Below, piece by piece: positions 53,084 to 62,398 of a DNA stretch of 64,000 nt. A program made the position numbers and the translations under genes. Origin of the DNA: Pradoshia eiseniae (GTDB lineage: Bacteria > Bacillota > Bacilli > Bacillales > Pradoshiaceae). Position 1 is the stretch's first letter. Each line of letters begins with the position of its first letter. The notes beneath the pieces were generated by a model. The model saw only the letters and a list, made by a program, of their open reading frames with translations. It was not told where the DNA came from and made no database searches. The stretch is from NCBI RefSeq assembly GCF_002946355.1, contig NZ_PKOZ01000002.1, positions 62,001-126,000 of the forward strand, written 5' to 3'.

Positions 53084-55396
53084 ATGAAGAGATTATTTGC
53101 AGTAGACCCATGGAGAATTATAGAGGAAGAACTACATAAGGATGATTTTCGTCTTGCTGAGAGTATGATGAGTCTTGGCAACGGACATATGGGCTTGAGA
53201 GGGAATTTTGAAGAAACCTATAGCGGTGATTCACATAAAGGAACTTATATAGCAGGAGTGTGGTATCCGGATAAAACAAGAGTTGGCTGGTGGAAAAATG
53301 GCTATCCGGATTATTTCGGCAAAGTGATCAATGCGATTAATTTCATTGGTATTCGCGTGCTTATTGATGAGGATGAGATTGATCTTTACAAGACTGAAGT
53401 GAAGGACTACCACCGTGAGCTTGACATGAAGGCGGGGGCCCTGACTCGTACGTTTACCATTGTGCATGAAGGAAAGGAAACAAAAATCGATGTGGTGCGT
53501 TATCTTTCCGTTGCGGAGAAGCAGCTTGCCGTCATAAAGTATCAGGTCACACCGCTGAACCATGATAGTAAGGTTACATTCATTCCTTATTTGGATGGGG
53601 ATGTACGCAATGAAGACTCGAATTATGATGAGGATTTTTGGAAAGCGATTGCACGCTTTGCTGAGCCAAACAAGGCTCATCTTGTGATGGAGACAAATGA
53701 AAACCCTTTCGAAACGGAAATATTCCGCGTATCGGCGAGTATGGGATTAGAAGCAGAAGGCGATGTGGCTGAGGTTACGCCGTTTATGAATGTGGAATAT
53801 GTGGATAACACCATCGTTATGAATACGACAGCTGGCAAACCGGTCAGCTTAACAAAGTACATCGTTGTGACAACAAACCGTGACTATGATGCCGAGCACT
53901 TGGCTGAAAAGGGCGGGGAAATTTTGAATCAAGCGATGCAAGCCGGTTATGAGGCATGCCTGAAGGCTCATACGGAGGAGTGGGCAAAGAGGTGGAATAT
54001 GGCCGATATCCAAATTGATGGAGATGATGAAGCACAGCAAGGAATTCGCTTCAATCTTTTCCAGCTTTTCTCTACTTATTATGGGGAAGATGCTCGCTTA
54101 AACATTGGTCCTAAGGGGTTCACAGGCGAGAAGTATGGCGGTGCGACTTATTGGGATACCGAAGCCTATGCCTTGCCCTTCTATTTGGCAACCGCAAATC
54201 CCGAGGTGGCCCGCAATCTACTAATCTATCGTTATAACCAGCTCGAAGGGGCTTATGTGAACGCCAAAAGGCAGGGGCTTGAAGGAGCCTTATATCCAAT
54301 GGTCACCTTCACGGGCGTCGAGTGCCATAATGAGTGGGAAATTACGTTTGAAGAGATTCACCGAAATGCAGCCATTGCTTACGCCATCTACAACTATGTC
54401 AACTACACGGGTGATAAGGAATACTTGTTGAAATATGGCATTGACGTACTCACAGGCATCTCCCGTTTCTGGGCTGACCGGGTTCATTACCAGAGCCGTA
54501 AAGACCAATACATGATTCATGGTGTAACCGGTCCGAACGAATACGAGAATAACGTGAATAATAACTGGTATACGAATAAGATGGCGGCATGGACATTGCG
54601 CTACACGATCCAGGTCATTAATGAGCTTAAGGAAGCCGGTCATGAGTCCAGGCTTGCTGATTTGTATATTTATCAAGAGGAACTGGACCGCTGGGCGGAG
54701 ATTACAGATAAAATGTATTTGCCATATGATGAAGAGCTTCAAGTGTTCGTGCAGCATGACACCTTCCTTGATAAAGACCTGAAGAAGGTGAGCGAGCTCT
54801 CCCCGCATGAAAGGCCTTTAAATCAGAAATGGTCCTGGGATAAAATTTTGCGCAGCTGTTTCATTAAGCAGGCAGATGTTCTTCAAGGCATCTACTTCCT
54901 CAATAATGAATTCACAGATGAGGAGAAGCGCCGAAACTTTGAGTTTTATGAGCCAATGACGGTCCATGAATCCTCTTTATCCCCATCTGTGCATGCGGTG
55001 CTTGCTGCAGAGCTTGGTCTCGAGGAAAAGGCATATGAGATGTATAACCGTACAGCACGGCTTGATTTAGATAATTATAATAATGACACAGAGGATGGCC
55101 TCCATATCACGAGTATGACGGGGTCCTGGCTGGCTATTGTGCAAGGCTTTGCTGGCATGAAAACCTTTGACGGGGTGCTATCGTTTGCACCATTTATTCC
55201 AGCTGCATGGGATCGTTATGCTTTTAATATCAACTATCGTGAGCATCATCTTACAGTGAAGATTGACCAAGAAACCGTTCAAATCACCCAGAAGGGGCCA
55301 GCGCTCACCTTTGAACTATATGGGGTGAAGCATGTACTCGATGAAGATGGAATCTTGAGTGTATCAATAGGCAAGGTGAAGGAGGAGACGAAGTGA
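53084..55396 (+). CDS. mapA: Maltose phosphorylase (GH65)
   Basis: A 770-residue cytoplasmic GH65 enzyme. It splits maltose with phosphate into glucose and beta-glucose-1-phosphate. An N-terminal beta-sandwich (about 1-270) leads through a linker to the (alpha/alpha)6 barrel. The key motifs are [10 protein letters not shown], the acid Glu in [19 protein letters not shown] (near residue 485), and the phosphate-binding segment [16 protein letters not shown], present here as [16 protein letters not shown]. Kojibiose, nigerose or trehalose phosphorylases are related; pairing with pgmB fits all of them, and maltose is the best guess by length and motif. No maltose importer gene lies nearby. Confidence 0.87.
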   Translation: MKRLFAVDPWRIIEEELHKDDFRLAESMMSLGNGHMGLRGNFEETYSGDSHKGTYIAGVWYPDKTRVGWWKNGYPDYFGKVINAINFIGIRVLIDEDEIDLYKTEVKDYHRELDMKAGALTRTFTIVHEGKETKIDVVRYLSVAEKQLAVIKYQVTPLNHDSKVTFIPYLDGDVRNEDSNYDEDFWKAIARFAEPNKAHLVMETNENPFETEIFRVSASMGLEAEGDVAEVTPFMNVEYVDNTIVMNTTAGKPVSLTKYIVVTTNRDYDAEHLAEKGGEILNQAMQAGYEACLKAHTEEWAKRWNMADIQIDGDDEAQQGIRFNLFQLFSTYYGEDARLNIGPKGFTGEKYGGATYWDTEAYALPFYLATANPEVARNLLIYRYNQLEGAYVNAKRQGLEGALYPMVTFTGVECHNEWEITFEEIHRNAAIAYAIYNYVNYTGDKEYLLKYGIDVLTGISRFWADRVHYQSRKDQYMIHGVTGPNEYENNVNNNWYTNKMAAWTLRYTIQVINELKEAGHESRLADLYIYQEELDRWAEITDKMYLPYDEELQVFVQHDTFLDKDLKKVSELSPHERPLNQKWSWDKILRSCFIKQADVLQGIYFLNNEFTDEEKRRNFEFYEPMTVHESSLSPSVHAVLAAELGLEEKAYEMYNRTARLDLDNYNNDTEDGLHITSMTGSWLAIVQGFAGMKTFDGVLSFAPFIPAAWDRYAFNINYREHHLTVKIDQETVQITQKGPALTFELYGVKHVLDEDGILSVSIGKVKEETK

Positions 55397-56061
55397 TGGG
55401 TAAGCTGGAGGCAATTATTTTCGACTTGGACGGAGTCATTACCGATACAGCTGAATATCATTATCTCGCGTGGAAGGGATTGGCAGCGGAGCTTGGCATA
55501 CCATTCACGAGGGAGGATAATGAGCGGTTAAAAGGGGTGTCCCGTCTGGCGTCACTCGAAATTATTCTAGAGCTAGGCAACAAGCAGATGGCATTCACCG
55601 AAGAGGAGAAGGAGCACCTTGCAAAGAAGAAGAATATTCAATACATGGAGCTCATTAAGCGAATTACCCCTGCCGACATCCTTCCAGGCATTAAGCCATT
55701 CATAAAGGAGATAAAGGAGGCAGGTATAAAGGTAGGACTCGCCTCAGCCAGCAAGAATGCGCCAGCTGTCCTGAAAGGGTTAGATCTTCTCGATGAATTT
55801 GATTATATGGCGGATGCCAACCTGATTGCCAACGGCAAGCCAGATCCTGAAATCTTCTTGAATGCTGCTTTGAATCTGAAGGTCAATCCAGAAAACTGCA
55901 TTGGCGTCGAGGATGCAAAGGCAGGGGTTCAAGCTATCAAGCGTGCCCGCATGTTTGCGGTAGGAGTCGGGTCCATGGATCAATTAGGGGAGGCAGATAT
56001 CGTTTATGCCTCAACAAGCGAGCTTTCTTTTAAAAAAATAATAGAAATATTTTCTAAGTAA
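55396..56061 (+). CDS. pgmB: Beta-phosphoglucomutase
   Basis: A 221-residue HAD-family mutase converting beta-glucose-1-phosphate to glucose-6-phosphate. The nucleophile and acid/base aspartates are in IFDLDGVITDTAEYH (Asp10 and Asp12), followed by the cap domain with LKGVSRLASLEIIL, the VGLASASKNA motif II and GVEDAKAG motif IV. Its ATG shares one base with the mapA stop codon, so the two are tightly coupled and act in sequence. I prefer the ATG at 55396 to the GTG three bases upstream. Confidence 0.92.
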   Translation: MGKLEAIIFDLDGVITDTAEYHYLAWKGLAAELGIPFTREDNERLKGVSRLASLEIILELGNKQMAFTEEEKEHLAKKKNIQYMELIKRITPADILPGIKPFIKEIKEAGIKVGLASASKNAPAVLKGLDLLDEFDYMADANLIANGKPDPEIFLNAALNLKVNPENCIGVEDAKAGVQAIKRARMFAVGVGSMDQLGEADIVYASTSELSFKKIIEIFSK

Positions 56062-56484
56062 TATAGATTTAACAAAGGTTTGGAAATATGTGTAAATATT
56101 TTGTAAATTAAAACTTTTTGTTTTATGGTTGAAATTTCCAATGTGGGTTGGTAAGATAGCTATAACATTTGGGGAGAATTGGAATTCAAATAGAAGGAGT
56201 CTTTCCAAGCAGATGATTTTTGACCACATTTCATGTGAAAGCATGGAACGTTAAGGCCATACGGACAGCCGGGTCAAATGCCGATTGGCAACTTAGTTGC
56301 CTTATTGATTGAGTTAAAAGCTCAAATTTTATAAGTTGGTTACTTTACAACCAGTGTGAATAAAATCGCACATCAACTTGTGAAACGGTCAATAAGAGTG
56401 GTAAAAGTAATTATTTGCTATATAGACTCTAAACCTTGATGGTATATTTGAATATTGTTTAAAAAGCCTCATTCCCCATGTATG

Positions 56485-56520
56485 GATGCTATGCCCCGCT
56501 TTGATTATTGGGGGTAGTAT
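56485..56520 (+). ncRNA. First copy of the CCCC/GGGG leader element
   Basis: ATGCTA plus CCCC (in 56487-56497) can pair with GGGG plus TAGTAT (in 56510-56520), leaving TG bulged and an internal loop of GCTTTGATTATTG. It contains the first copy of ATGCCCCGCT (56491-56500) and precedes the terminator by 40 bases. Confidence 0.45.
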
Positions 56521-56559
56521 GCCGTTGCTTTTTAGATATATTTTGGATATTTCATACAC

Positions 56560-56601
56560 ACGCAAGTGATGCGCCTTTTGACGCCATTACTTGCGTTTTT
56601 T
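56560..56601 (+). terminator. Terminator within the speA leader
   Basis: ACGCAAGTGATG (56560-56571) pairs with CATTACTTGCGT (56585-56596), one G-U pair, with TTTTTT at 56596-56601. It is 157 bases before the speA start. It either ends transcription from pgmB or works as an attenuator in the leader. Confidence 0.82.
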
Positions 56602-56701
56602 GCGTTATTTAGAGGCTAGAGGGTAAGTAGTTTAAGAGGGAGAAGTTAGCAAAATATAGACTTAATCTTCCGAATAGTAAAAGGAAAATTAGAAACAGCT
56701 A

Positions 56702-56748
56702 CGGTCTGGAATGCCCCGCTGCTAGAGACCGACGATAAATCATAGGGG
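56702..56748 (+). promoter_or_regulatory. Possible pseudoknot covering the speA ribosome binding site
   Basis: CGGTCT (56702-56707) pairs perfectly with AGACCG (56726-56731). The 18-base loop contains GCCCC (56713-56717) inside the second ATGCCCCGCT (56711-56720), which can pair with GGGGG (56744-56748), the ribosome binding site of speA. The result would be an H-type pseudoknot that hides the site. Confidence 0.5.
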
Positions 56749-56758
56749 GAACGCCAAA

Positions 56759-58234
56759 TTGAGCTATAAGAAGACTGCTGCTTTTCGAGCGGCACAAGAC
56801 AGGGCGCCTATCTATGAAGCGCTTGAGGAATTTAAGAGGAAAAGAATCGTGCCGTTTGATGTGCCAGGTCACAAGCGAGGCAGGGGGAACCCGGAGTTGA
56901 CGGCCTTCTTAGGAGAACAGGCCTTAACGGTTGATGTGAATTCAATGAAGCCGCTCGATAATCTATGCCATCCGGTTTCTGTCATAAAGGATGCAGAAGC
57001 ATTGGCAGCTGAGGCCTTTGGTGCGGCACATGCCTTTTTCATGGTCAATGGCACGACATCAGCCGTGCAGGGAATGATTCTGACTGCCTGCAAGAAGGGC
57101 GACAAGATTATCGTTCCGCGCAATGTTCATCGCAGTGTGATCAATGCCCTCGTTCTTTGCGGAGCGGAGCCTGTGTATGTTAATCCTGAGGTCGACCACA
57201 GGCTCGGGATTGCGCTTGGCATGTCAGTCAGTCAGGTAGAAAAGGCCATCTTGGAGAACCCCGAGGCAAAGGCCGTATTGGTCAATAACCCGACCTATTA
57301 TGGAATTTGCTCTGATCTTTGCGGTATTGTTCAGCTTGCCCATAAACATGGACTGCTCGTGCTCGCGGATGAGGCCCATGGCACCCATTTATATTTCGGT
57401 AAGAATTTGCCGGTTTCCGCGATGGGGGCAGGAGCGGATATGGCTGCAGTAAGCATGCATAAGTCTGGCGGCAGCCTGACACAGAGTTCTTTCATGCTTC
57501 TCGGACCAGCGGTGAATGCCGGTTATGCCCGGCAGATCATCAATTTAACTCAGACAACGAGCGGGTCTTATTTACTTCTTTCAAGCTTGGATATTTCGAG
57601 GAGGAATCTCGCCTTGAATGGGGAGGAGATTTTTGCGCATGTCGTTGAGCTCGCTGAGTATGTCCGTCATGAGATTAATCAGATTGGGGATTTTTACGCT
57701 TTTTCGAAGGAACTGGTCAATGGAGATAGCGTCTATGATTTTGATGTGACGAAGCTGTCTATTTATACGAGAGATATTGGACTTGCCGGTATTGAGGTAT
57801 ATGACATTCTCCGTGATGAATATGATATCCAAATTGAATTCGGCGATATCGGCAATATTCTTGCCTATATATCAGTGGGCGACCGTAACCGGGATGTCGA
57901 AAGGCTGATCAGCGCGTTATCAGAAATTAAAAGACGTTATATGCGGGATAAGGCAGGAATGTTCACGCAGGAATATATTGACCCAGAAGTTGTAACCACA
58001 CCGCAGCAAGCCTTCTATGCCAAAAAGGAATCCTTGCCTATCCATGAGACGGTCGGCAGGGTGTGCAGTGAATTCGTGATGTGCTACCCGCCGGGAATAC
58101 CGATTCTCGCACCAGGTGAACGGATTACGCAGGACATCATTGATTATATTGATTACGCCAAGGAAAAGGGATGCTCGATGACAGGACCTGAGGATTTGAG
58201 TATTGAACGATTGAATGTACTTCAAGGAGTGTGA
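56759..58234 (+). CDS. speA: Arginine decarboxylase (SpeA-type, PLP fold I)
   Basis: A 491-residue Orn/Lys/Arg decarboxylase of the Bacillus SpeA kind. The PLP-dependent core has FDVPGHKRGRGNPEL near residue 37, FFMVNGTTSAVQGMIL near 95, ADEAHGTHLYF near 205 and the PLP lysine in SMHKSGGSLTQSS near 237. The C-terminal domain includes CYPPGIPILAPGE. The start is TTG at 56759, ten bases after AGGGGG. Arginine is favoured over lysine because agmatinase is encoded in the same operon. It makes agmatine, the first step to putrescine and spermidine. Confidence 0.9.
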   Translation: MSYKKTAAFRAAQDRAPIYEALEEFKRKRIVPFDVPGHKRGRGNPELTAFLGEQALTVDVNSMKPLDNLCHPVSVIKDAEALAAEAFGAAHAFFMVNGTTSAVQGMILTACKKGDKIIVPRNVHRSVINALVLCGAEPVYVNPEVDHRLGIALGMSVSQVEKAILENPEAKAVLVNNPTYYGICSDLCGIVQLAHKHGLLVLADEAHGTHLYFGKNLPVSAMGAGADMAAVSMHKSGGSLTQSSFMLLGPAVNAGYARQIINLTQTTSGSYLLLSSLDISRRNLALNGEEIFAHVVELAEYVRHEINQIGDFYAFSKELVNGDSVYDFDVTKLSIYTRDIGLAGIEVYDILRDEYDIQIEFGDIGNILAYISVGDRNRDVERLISALSEIKRRYMRDKAGMFTQEYIDPEVVTTPQQAFYAKKESLPIHETVGRVCSEFVMCYPPGIPILAPGERITQDIIDYIDYAKEKGCSMTGPEDLSIERLNVLQGV

Positions 58235-58239
58235 CGAAA

Positions 58240-59091
58240 ATGGAACTTTGGTTTAGTGAGCGGCATACCCCGAACGTTAAGCTGTCCATCAAGGTGGAAA
58301 AGCAGCTGTATAGCGGGCAGAGCGACTATCAGCGCATTGACATTTATGAATCAAAGGAATTTGGGCGCTTTCTGACGCTAGACGGCTTTATGATGCTGAC
58401 AGAGAAGGATGAATTCATTTATCACGAGATGATCACCCATGTGCCAATGATGGTCCACCCAAATCCAGAGCAGGTTCTGATTATCGGTGCAGGAGATGGC
58501 GGAGCGGTCAGGGAACTCGTCAAGTATGAGAGTGTGAGGCATATTGATTTGGTTGAGATTGATGAAATGGTCGTGGATGTGTGCAAGAAATACCTGCCGA
58601 AAACAGCCTGTGCGCTCGATGATCCGCGCCTTCATATTCATTATGAGGATGGCTTGAAGTATATCCGTTCCTGCGAGGATCAGTATGACCTGATTATCGT
58701 GGATTCAACTGACCCATTTGGTCCGGGCGAGGGCTTGTTCACCCGTGAGTTCTACGGAAGCTGCTATAAGGCACTTCATAAAGATGGCATCATGGTCAAT
58801 CAGCATGAGAGCCCATTTTACCAGGAGGATGTCGCAGCCATGCAGCGTGCCCATAAACGTATTGTGGAAAGCTTCCCAATCAGCTATGTGTACCAAGCCC
58901 ATATCCCGACTTATCCATCCGGTCACTGGCTGTTTGGATTCGCTTCAAAGAAATATCATCCAGTGGATGACTTAAAGCGAGAGGCTTTTAAAGACGCCAA
59001 ACTCAATACGCGTTATTACAATCCGAATCTTCATGTCGGCGCCTTCTCGCTCCCCACTTATGTAGAGGAGCTGCTGCGAGATGTTGAGTAA
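58240..59091 (+). CDS. speE: Spermidine synthase / aminopropyltransferase
   Basis: A 283-residue aminopropyltransferase. It transfers the aminopropyl group of decarboxylated SAM to putrescine or agmatine. The motifs are EFGRFLTLDGFMMLTEKDEFIYHEM, VLIIGAGDGGAVRELVKY (the family usually has GGGDGG; here GAGDGG), LVEIDEMVVDVCKKYLP and IIVDSTDPFGPGEGLF with the catalytic Asp. AAGGAG lies eleven bases before the ATG at 58240; a GTG at 58231 overlapping the speA stop is the alternative. There is no speD in the window, so its aminopropyl donor must come from elsewhere. Confidence 0.9.
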   Translation: MELWFSERHTPNVKLSIKVEKQLYSGQSDYQRIDIYESKEFGRFLTLDGFMMLTEKDEFIYHEMITHVPMMVHPNPEQVLIIGAGDGGAVRELVKYESVRHIDLVEIDEMVVDVCKKYLPKTACALDDPRLHIHYEDGLKYIRSCEDQYDLIIVDSTDPFGPGEGLFTREFYGSCYKALHKDGIMVNQHESPFYQEDVAAMQRAHKRIVESFPISYVYQAHIPTYPSGHWLFGFASKKYHPVDDLKREAFKDAKLNTRYYNPNLHVGAFSLPTYVEELLRDVE

Positions 59092-59938
59092 AAATATCCA
59101 CACCTTTATTGGCTGTGAGGCTGAATATAATGAGGCCGACATTGTCTTATTCGGTGCCCCCTTTGACGGGACGACCTCCTATCGGCCGGGTACCCGGTTC
59201 GGACCGCAGGCCATCCGCCAGGAATCATATGGGCTTGAAACATACAGTCCTTATCAGGACAAGGATTTAACCGATATAGCAGTCTTTGATAGCGGCGACC
59301 TGGAGCTCGCCTTCGGAAATGTCGAAAGAGTGCTTTCTGATATTGAGGAACGCACAAAGAAAATCATCGGGGACGGGAAAATTCCATTCATGATTGGCGG
59401 CGAGCATCTCGTTACACTCGGCAGCGTACGTGCCGTCTCAGAGCGGTATCCTGATTTGCATATCATTCATTTCGATGCGCATACAGATCTGCGGGATGAT
59501 TATTTAGGCGAGAGGCTGTCCCATGCATCTGTCATTCGCCGCTGTCATGATATTCTTGGCGACGGCCGCATCTTCCAATTCGGCATCCGCTCTGGGGACA
59601 GGAGTGAATTTGAATGGGCAAAGGAAGGGCATGTGTTCACCAATAAATTCGATTTTGAAGGGCTTGAGGAGATCCTTGCGGAAATCGGAGACAAGCCGGT
59701 CTATCTAACTCTTGATTTGGATGTGCTCGACCCATCTGCCTTTCCGGGGACGGGAACACCTGAGGCTGGCGGCGTCACCTATAGGCAATTGCTGGCCGCA
59801 TTGCTTACCGTTTGCGGGAGGACAAATATCGTTGGTCTCGACATGAATGAATTATCACCGACCTATGATTCTAGCGGTATTTCCACAGCGACAGCCTGCA
59901 AGCTTGTCAGGGAACTAATACTTGCAATCAAAAAATAA
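59081..59938 (+). CDS. speB: Agmatinase-type ureohydrolase
   Basis: A 285-residue arginase-family enzyme that hydrolyses agmatine to putrescine and urea. The Mn ligands are visible in GGEHLVT, HFDAHTDLRDDY and LTLDLDVLDPSAFPGTGTPEAGG. Its start overlaps the end of speE by 11 bases, so the two are translationally coupled. A related activity, on aminopropylagmatine or carboxyaminopropylagmatine, would use the same fold and cannot be excluded. Confidence 0.9.
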   Translation: MLSKNIHTFIGCEAEYNEADIVLFGAPFDGTTSYRPGTRFGPQAIRQESYGLETYSPYQDKDLTDIAVFDSGDLELAFGNVERVLSDIEERTKKIIGDGKIPFMIGGEHLVTLGSVRAVSERYPDLHIIHFDAHTDLRDDYLGERLSHASVIRRCHDILGDGRIFQFGIRSGDRSEFEWAKEGHVFTNKFDFEGLEEILAEIGDKPVYLTLDLDVLDPSAFPGTGTPEAGGVTYRQLLAALLTVCGRTNIVGLDMNELSPTYDSSGISTATACKLVRELILAIKK

Positions 59939-59955
59939 AGAACAAGATTGGAGAG

Positions 59956-61161
59956 ATGGAAATGGGTAAAGCGTTAATCATCGGTGCAGGAGGAGTTGCC
60001 TCCGTTGCTGTCCATAAATGTGTACAAAACAGTGAGGTATTTGAGGAGATTTGCATCGCAAGCCGGACAAAATCGAAATGTGACGAGCTGAAGGCAAAGC
60101 TTGATGGAGGGGAAACAAAAATTACGACTGCTCAAGTGGATGCAGACAATGTCGAAGAGCTAATTGCCCTCATCAAGGAAGTGAAGCCAGACATCGTCAT
60201 GAACCTGGCCCTTCCCTATCAGGATTTGACCATCATGGATGCATGCCTGGCGACCAAGACGCATTATATGGACACAGCGAATTACGAGCCGGAGGACACG
60301 GCGAAATTCGAATACAAATGGCAATGGGAATACCGCCAGCGCTTTGAAGAAGCCGGCATCACTGCCTTGCTTGGCAGCGGATTTGACCCAGGTGTGACGG
60401 GTGTATTTTCAGCCTATGCGCTTAAACATCACTTTGATGAAATTGAATATATCGACATCCTTGACTGCAATGCAGGAGATCATGGTTATCCGTTTGCGAC
60501 AAACTTCAACCCGGAGATCAACATCCGTGAAGTATCCGCAAATGGCCGCTACTGGAAGGATGGCGAGTGGATTGAGACAAAGCCGATGGAAATTAAGCGT
60601 GTCTACAATTTCCCGGAGGTTGGCGAAAAGGATATGTACCTGCTTTACCATGAGGAACTTGAGTCCCTGTCTCAAAATATCCCTGGTCTAAAACAAATCC
60701 GTTTCTTCATGACATTCGGGGAAAGCTATCTGACTCACCTAAAATGTCTTGAAAATGTCGGCATGACATCGATTGAGCCAATTATGTTCGATGGAAAGGA
60801 AATCATCCCGCTTCAATTCCTGAAGGCTGTCCTGCCTGACCCGGCATCATTAGGACCGCGCACGAAAGGGAAAACGAATATCGGCTGTATTTTCCGCGGC
60901 ACAAAGGACGGCAAGCCGAAAACGTATTATGTATACAATGTATGTGACCATGAAGAATGCTACCGTGAAGTCGGCTCACAAGCCGTTTCTTACACAACTG
61001 GCGTACCAGCCATGATTGGCGCCATGATGGTCATGACAGGTGAATGGAACAAACCAGGTGTTTACAATATTGAAGAGTTCAATCCAGACCCATTCATGGA
61101 GGCTCTTAATAAATGGGGTCTTCCTTGGAAGGAAAGCTTTGATCCGGAGCTAGTAGACTAA
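59956..61161 (+). CDS. Carboxy(nor)spermidine dehydrogenase (saccharopine dehydrogenase-like)
   Basis: A 401-residue protein of the saccharopine-dehydrogenase-like family. The N-terminal Rossmann motif is IIGAGGVASVAVHKC and the active region includes LGSGFDPGVTGVFSAYA and NAGDHGYPFATNFNPEIN. These are features of carboxynorspermidine dehydrogenase, which condenses L-aspartate-semialdehyde with a polyamine using NADPH. The product would be carboxyspermidine from putrescine. It is followed after one base by the matching decarboxylase gene, which supports this call strongly over lysine metabolism. Confidence 0.88.
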   Translation: MEMGKALIIGAGGVASVAVHKCVQNSEVFEEICIASRTKSKCDELKAKLDGGETKITTAQVDADNVEELIALIKEVKPDIVMNLALPYQDLTIMDACLATKTHYMDTANYEPEDTAKFEYKWQWEYRQRFEEAGITALLGSGFDPGVTGVFSAYALKHHFDEIEYIDILDCNAGDHGYPFATNFNPEINIREVSANGRYWKDGEWIETKPMEIKRVYNFPEVGEKDMYLLYHEELESLSQNIPGLKQIRFFMTFGESYLTHLKCLENVGMTSIEPIMFDGKEIIPLQFLKAVLPDPASLGPRTKGKTNIGCIFRGTKDGKPKTYYVYNVCDHEECYREVGSQAVSYTTGVPAMIGAMMVMTGEWNKPGVYNIEEFNPDPFMEALNKWGLPWKESFDPELVD

Positions 61162-61162
61162 G

Positions 61163-62290
61163 ATGCGCTTGGAAGAACTCTCGACACCAAGCTATGTGGT
61201 GGATGAAGCGTTATTAGAAAAGAACTTAAAAATCCTAAGTGGGGTTATGGAACGGACTGGCTGCAAAATCATCCTCGCACAAAAGGCATTTTCTATGTAT
61301 GCAACCTATCCGTTAATTGGGCAGTACTTAAGCGGTACAGCAGCGAGCGGCTTGTTTGAGGCGAGACTTGGGCATGAGGAAATGGGGAAGGAAAATCATG
61401 TCTTCTCCCCGGCCTATCGTGAGGAGGAGATGGATGAGATCATTGATTTATGTGACCATATTATCTTCAATTCCTTCTCCCAGCTGGAGAAATACAGGGA
61501 GAAGGTACACAAGGCCCAAAAAGCAGTAGGCTTGCGCATCAATCCGGAATGCTCTACCCAGGAAGGGCATGAAATCTATGATCCGTGTGCGCGCGGGTCC
61601 AGATTCGGCGTGACGCTCAGCCAATTCGAGCCAGAGAAACTAGAAGGGGTATCAGGCTTCCACTTCCACACGCTTTGTGAGCAGGATGCCGATGCCTTGG
61701 CAGTTACGCTTGATGTGATTGAAGAGAAATTCGGTGAATGGCTGCCACAGCTCGAATGGATCAACTTCGGAGGCGGCCATCATATTACAAGGGAAGGATA
61801 TAATCTCGAATTGCTGGAATCCTGCATTAAGAGAATGCAAGATAAATATGGACTCAAGGTTTACTTGGAGCCAGGAGAAGCGATTGCTCTTAATGCGGGT
61901 TTTCTCGTGACAAGCGTCCTTGATACGCTCGTCAATGATGTTGAGCTAGCTATTCTTGATACATCTGCCTCCTGCCACATGCCGGATGTGCTCGAAATGC
62001 CATATCGGCCGCCGCTTCTAGGCTCAGGCCTTCCGGGTGAAAAGGAGCATACCTACCGTCTCGGCGGTCCGACCTGTCTTGCTGGCGATGTCATCGGGGA
62101 CTATTCCTTTGACGAGCCTTTAAAAGCAGGTGACCGTCTCATCTTCGGCGATATGGCCATCTACTCAATGGTGAAAAACAACACCTTTAATGGAATGGCG
62201 CTTCCGGCAATCTGTCTGCGCGATAAGGATGGGGACTGCCGGGTCGTCCGTCAATTCGGCTATCAGGATTTCAAATATAGACTCTCTTAA
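61163..62290 (+). CDS. nspC: Carboxy(nor)spermidine decarboxylase
   Basis: A 375-residue PLP enzyme of the alanine-racemase fold (fold III). The PLP lysine is in IILAQKAFSMYATYPL (near residue 41), with SRFGVT, SGFHFHTLCEQ, WINFGGGHHI and YLEPGEAI forming the cofactor site and GGPTCLAGDVIGDY near the C terminus carrying the dimer-interface Cys. It removes CO2 from carboxyspermidine (or carboxynorspermidine) to give spermidine. It closes the operon; the dehydrogenase gene ends one base upstream. Confidence 0.9.
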   Translation: MRLEELSTPSYVVDEALLEKNLKILSGVMERTGCKIILAQKAFSMYATYPLIGQYLSGTAASGLFEARLGHEEMGKENHVFSPAYREEEMDEIIDLCDHIIFNSFSQLEKYREKVHKAQKAVGLRINPECSTQEGHEIYDPCARGSRFGVTLSQFEPEKLEGVSGFHFHTLCEQDADALAVTLDVIEEKFGEWLPQLEWINFGGGHHITREGYNLELLESCIKRMQDKYGLKVYLEPGEAIALNAGFLVTSVLDTLVNDVELAILDTSASCHMPDVLEMPYRPPLLGSGLPGEKEHTYRLGGPTCLAGDVIGDYSFDEPLKAGDRLIFGDMAIYSMVKNNTFNGMALPAICLRDKDGDCRVVRQFGYQDFKYRLS

Positions 62291-62398
62291 GGAGGGCAGG
62301 CGTGGTTTTGGAGACTCCGCCTGTTTATATTGGGGGATAAATTGGCGGCCAAAATGATATCACATATGTTCGGACCGAAAAACCTTTCCCTCAATAAC

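Larger units (their letters stand above)
56062..56758 (+). promoter_or_regulatory. Structured 5' leader of the polyamine operon
   Basis: Almost 700 bases without a credible gene separate pgmB from speA. Small stems occur at 56229-56248, 56287-56301 (GGCAAC-TTA-GTTGCC, perfect), 56309-56325 and 56337-56353. Further on come a larger stem (56485-56520), a terminator (56560-56601) and a possible pseudoknot over the ribosome binding site (56702-56748). The decamer ATGCCCCGCT occurs twice. This architecture is that of a regulated leader RNA. I do not recognise it as one of the riboswitch classes I know. Confidence 0.55.

Noticed and set aside
54290-54808. Open frame of 172 codons on the minus strand within mapA
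   Set aside because: It lies wholly antisense to a conserved GH65 catalytic domain and shows no start signals or protein motifs.
56213-56254. Leader peptide of 13 codons in the speA leader
   Set aside because: The AAGGAG lies 13 bases from the ATG, which is too far for efficient initiation, and the peptide has no run of Arg or Orn-related codons that would suggest an arrest peptide.
56230-56301. c-di-GMP-I (GEMM) riboswitch upstream of speA
   Set aside because: GAACGTTAAGGCC and AGCCGGGTC recall parts of that class, but the paired arms, the GAAA tetraloop and its receptor could not be fitted, so I report only an unclassified leader.
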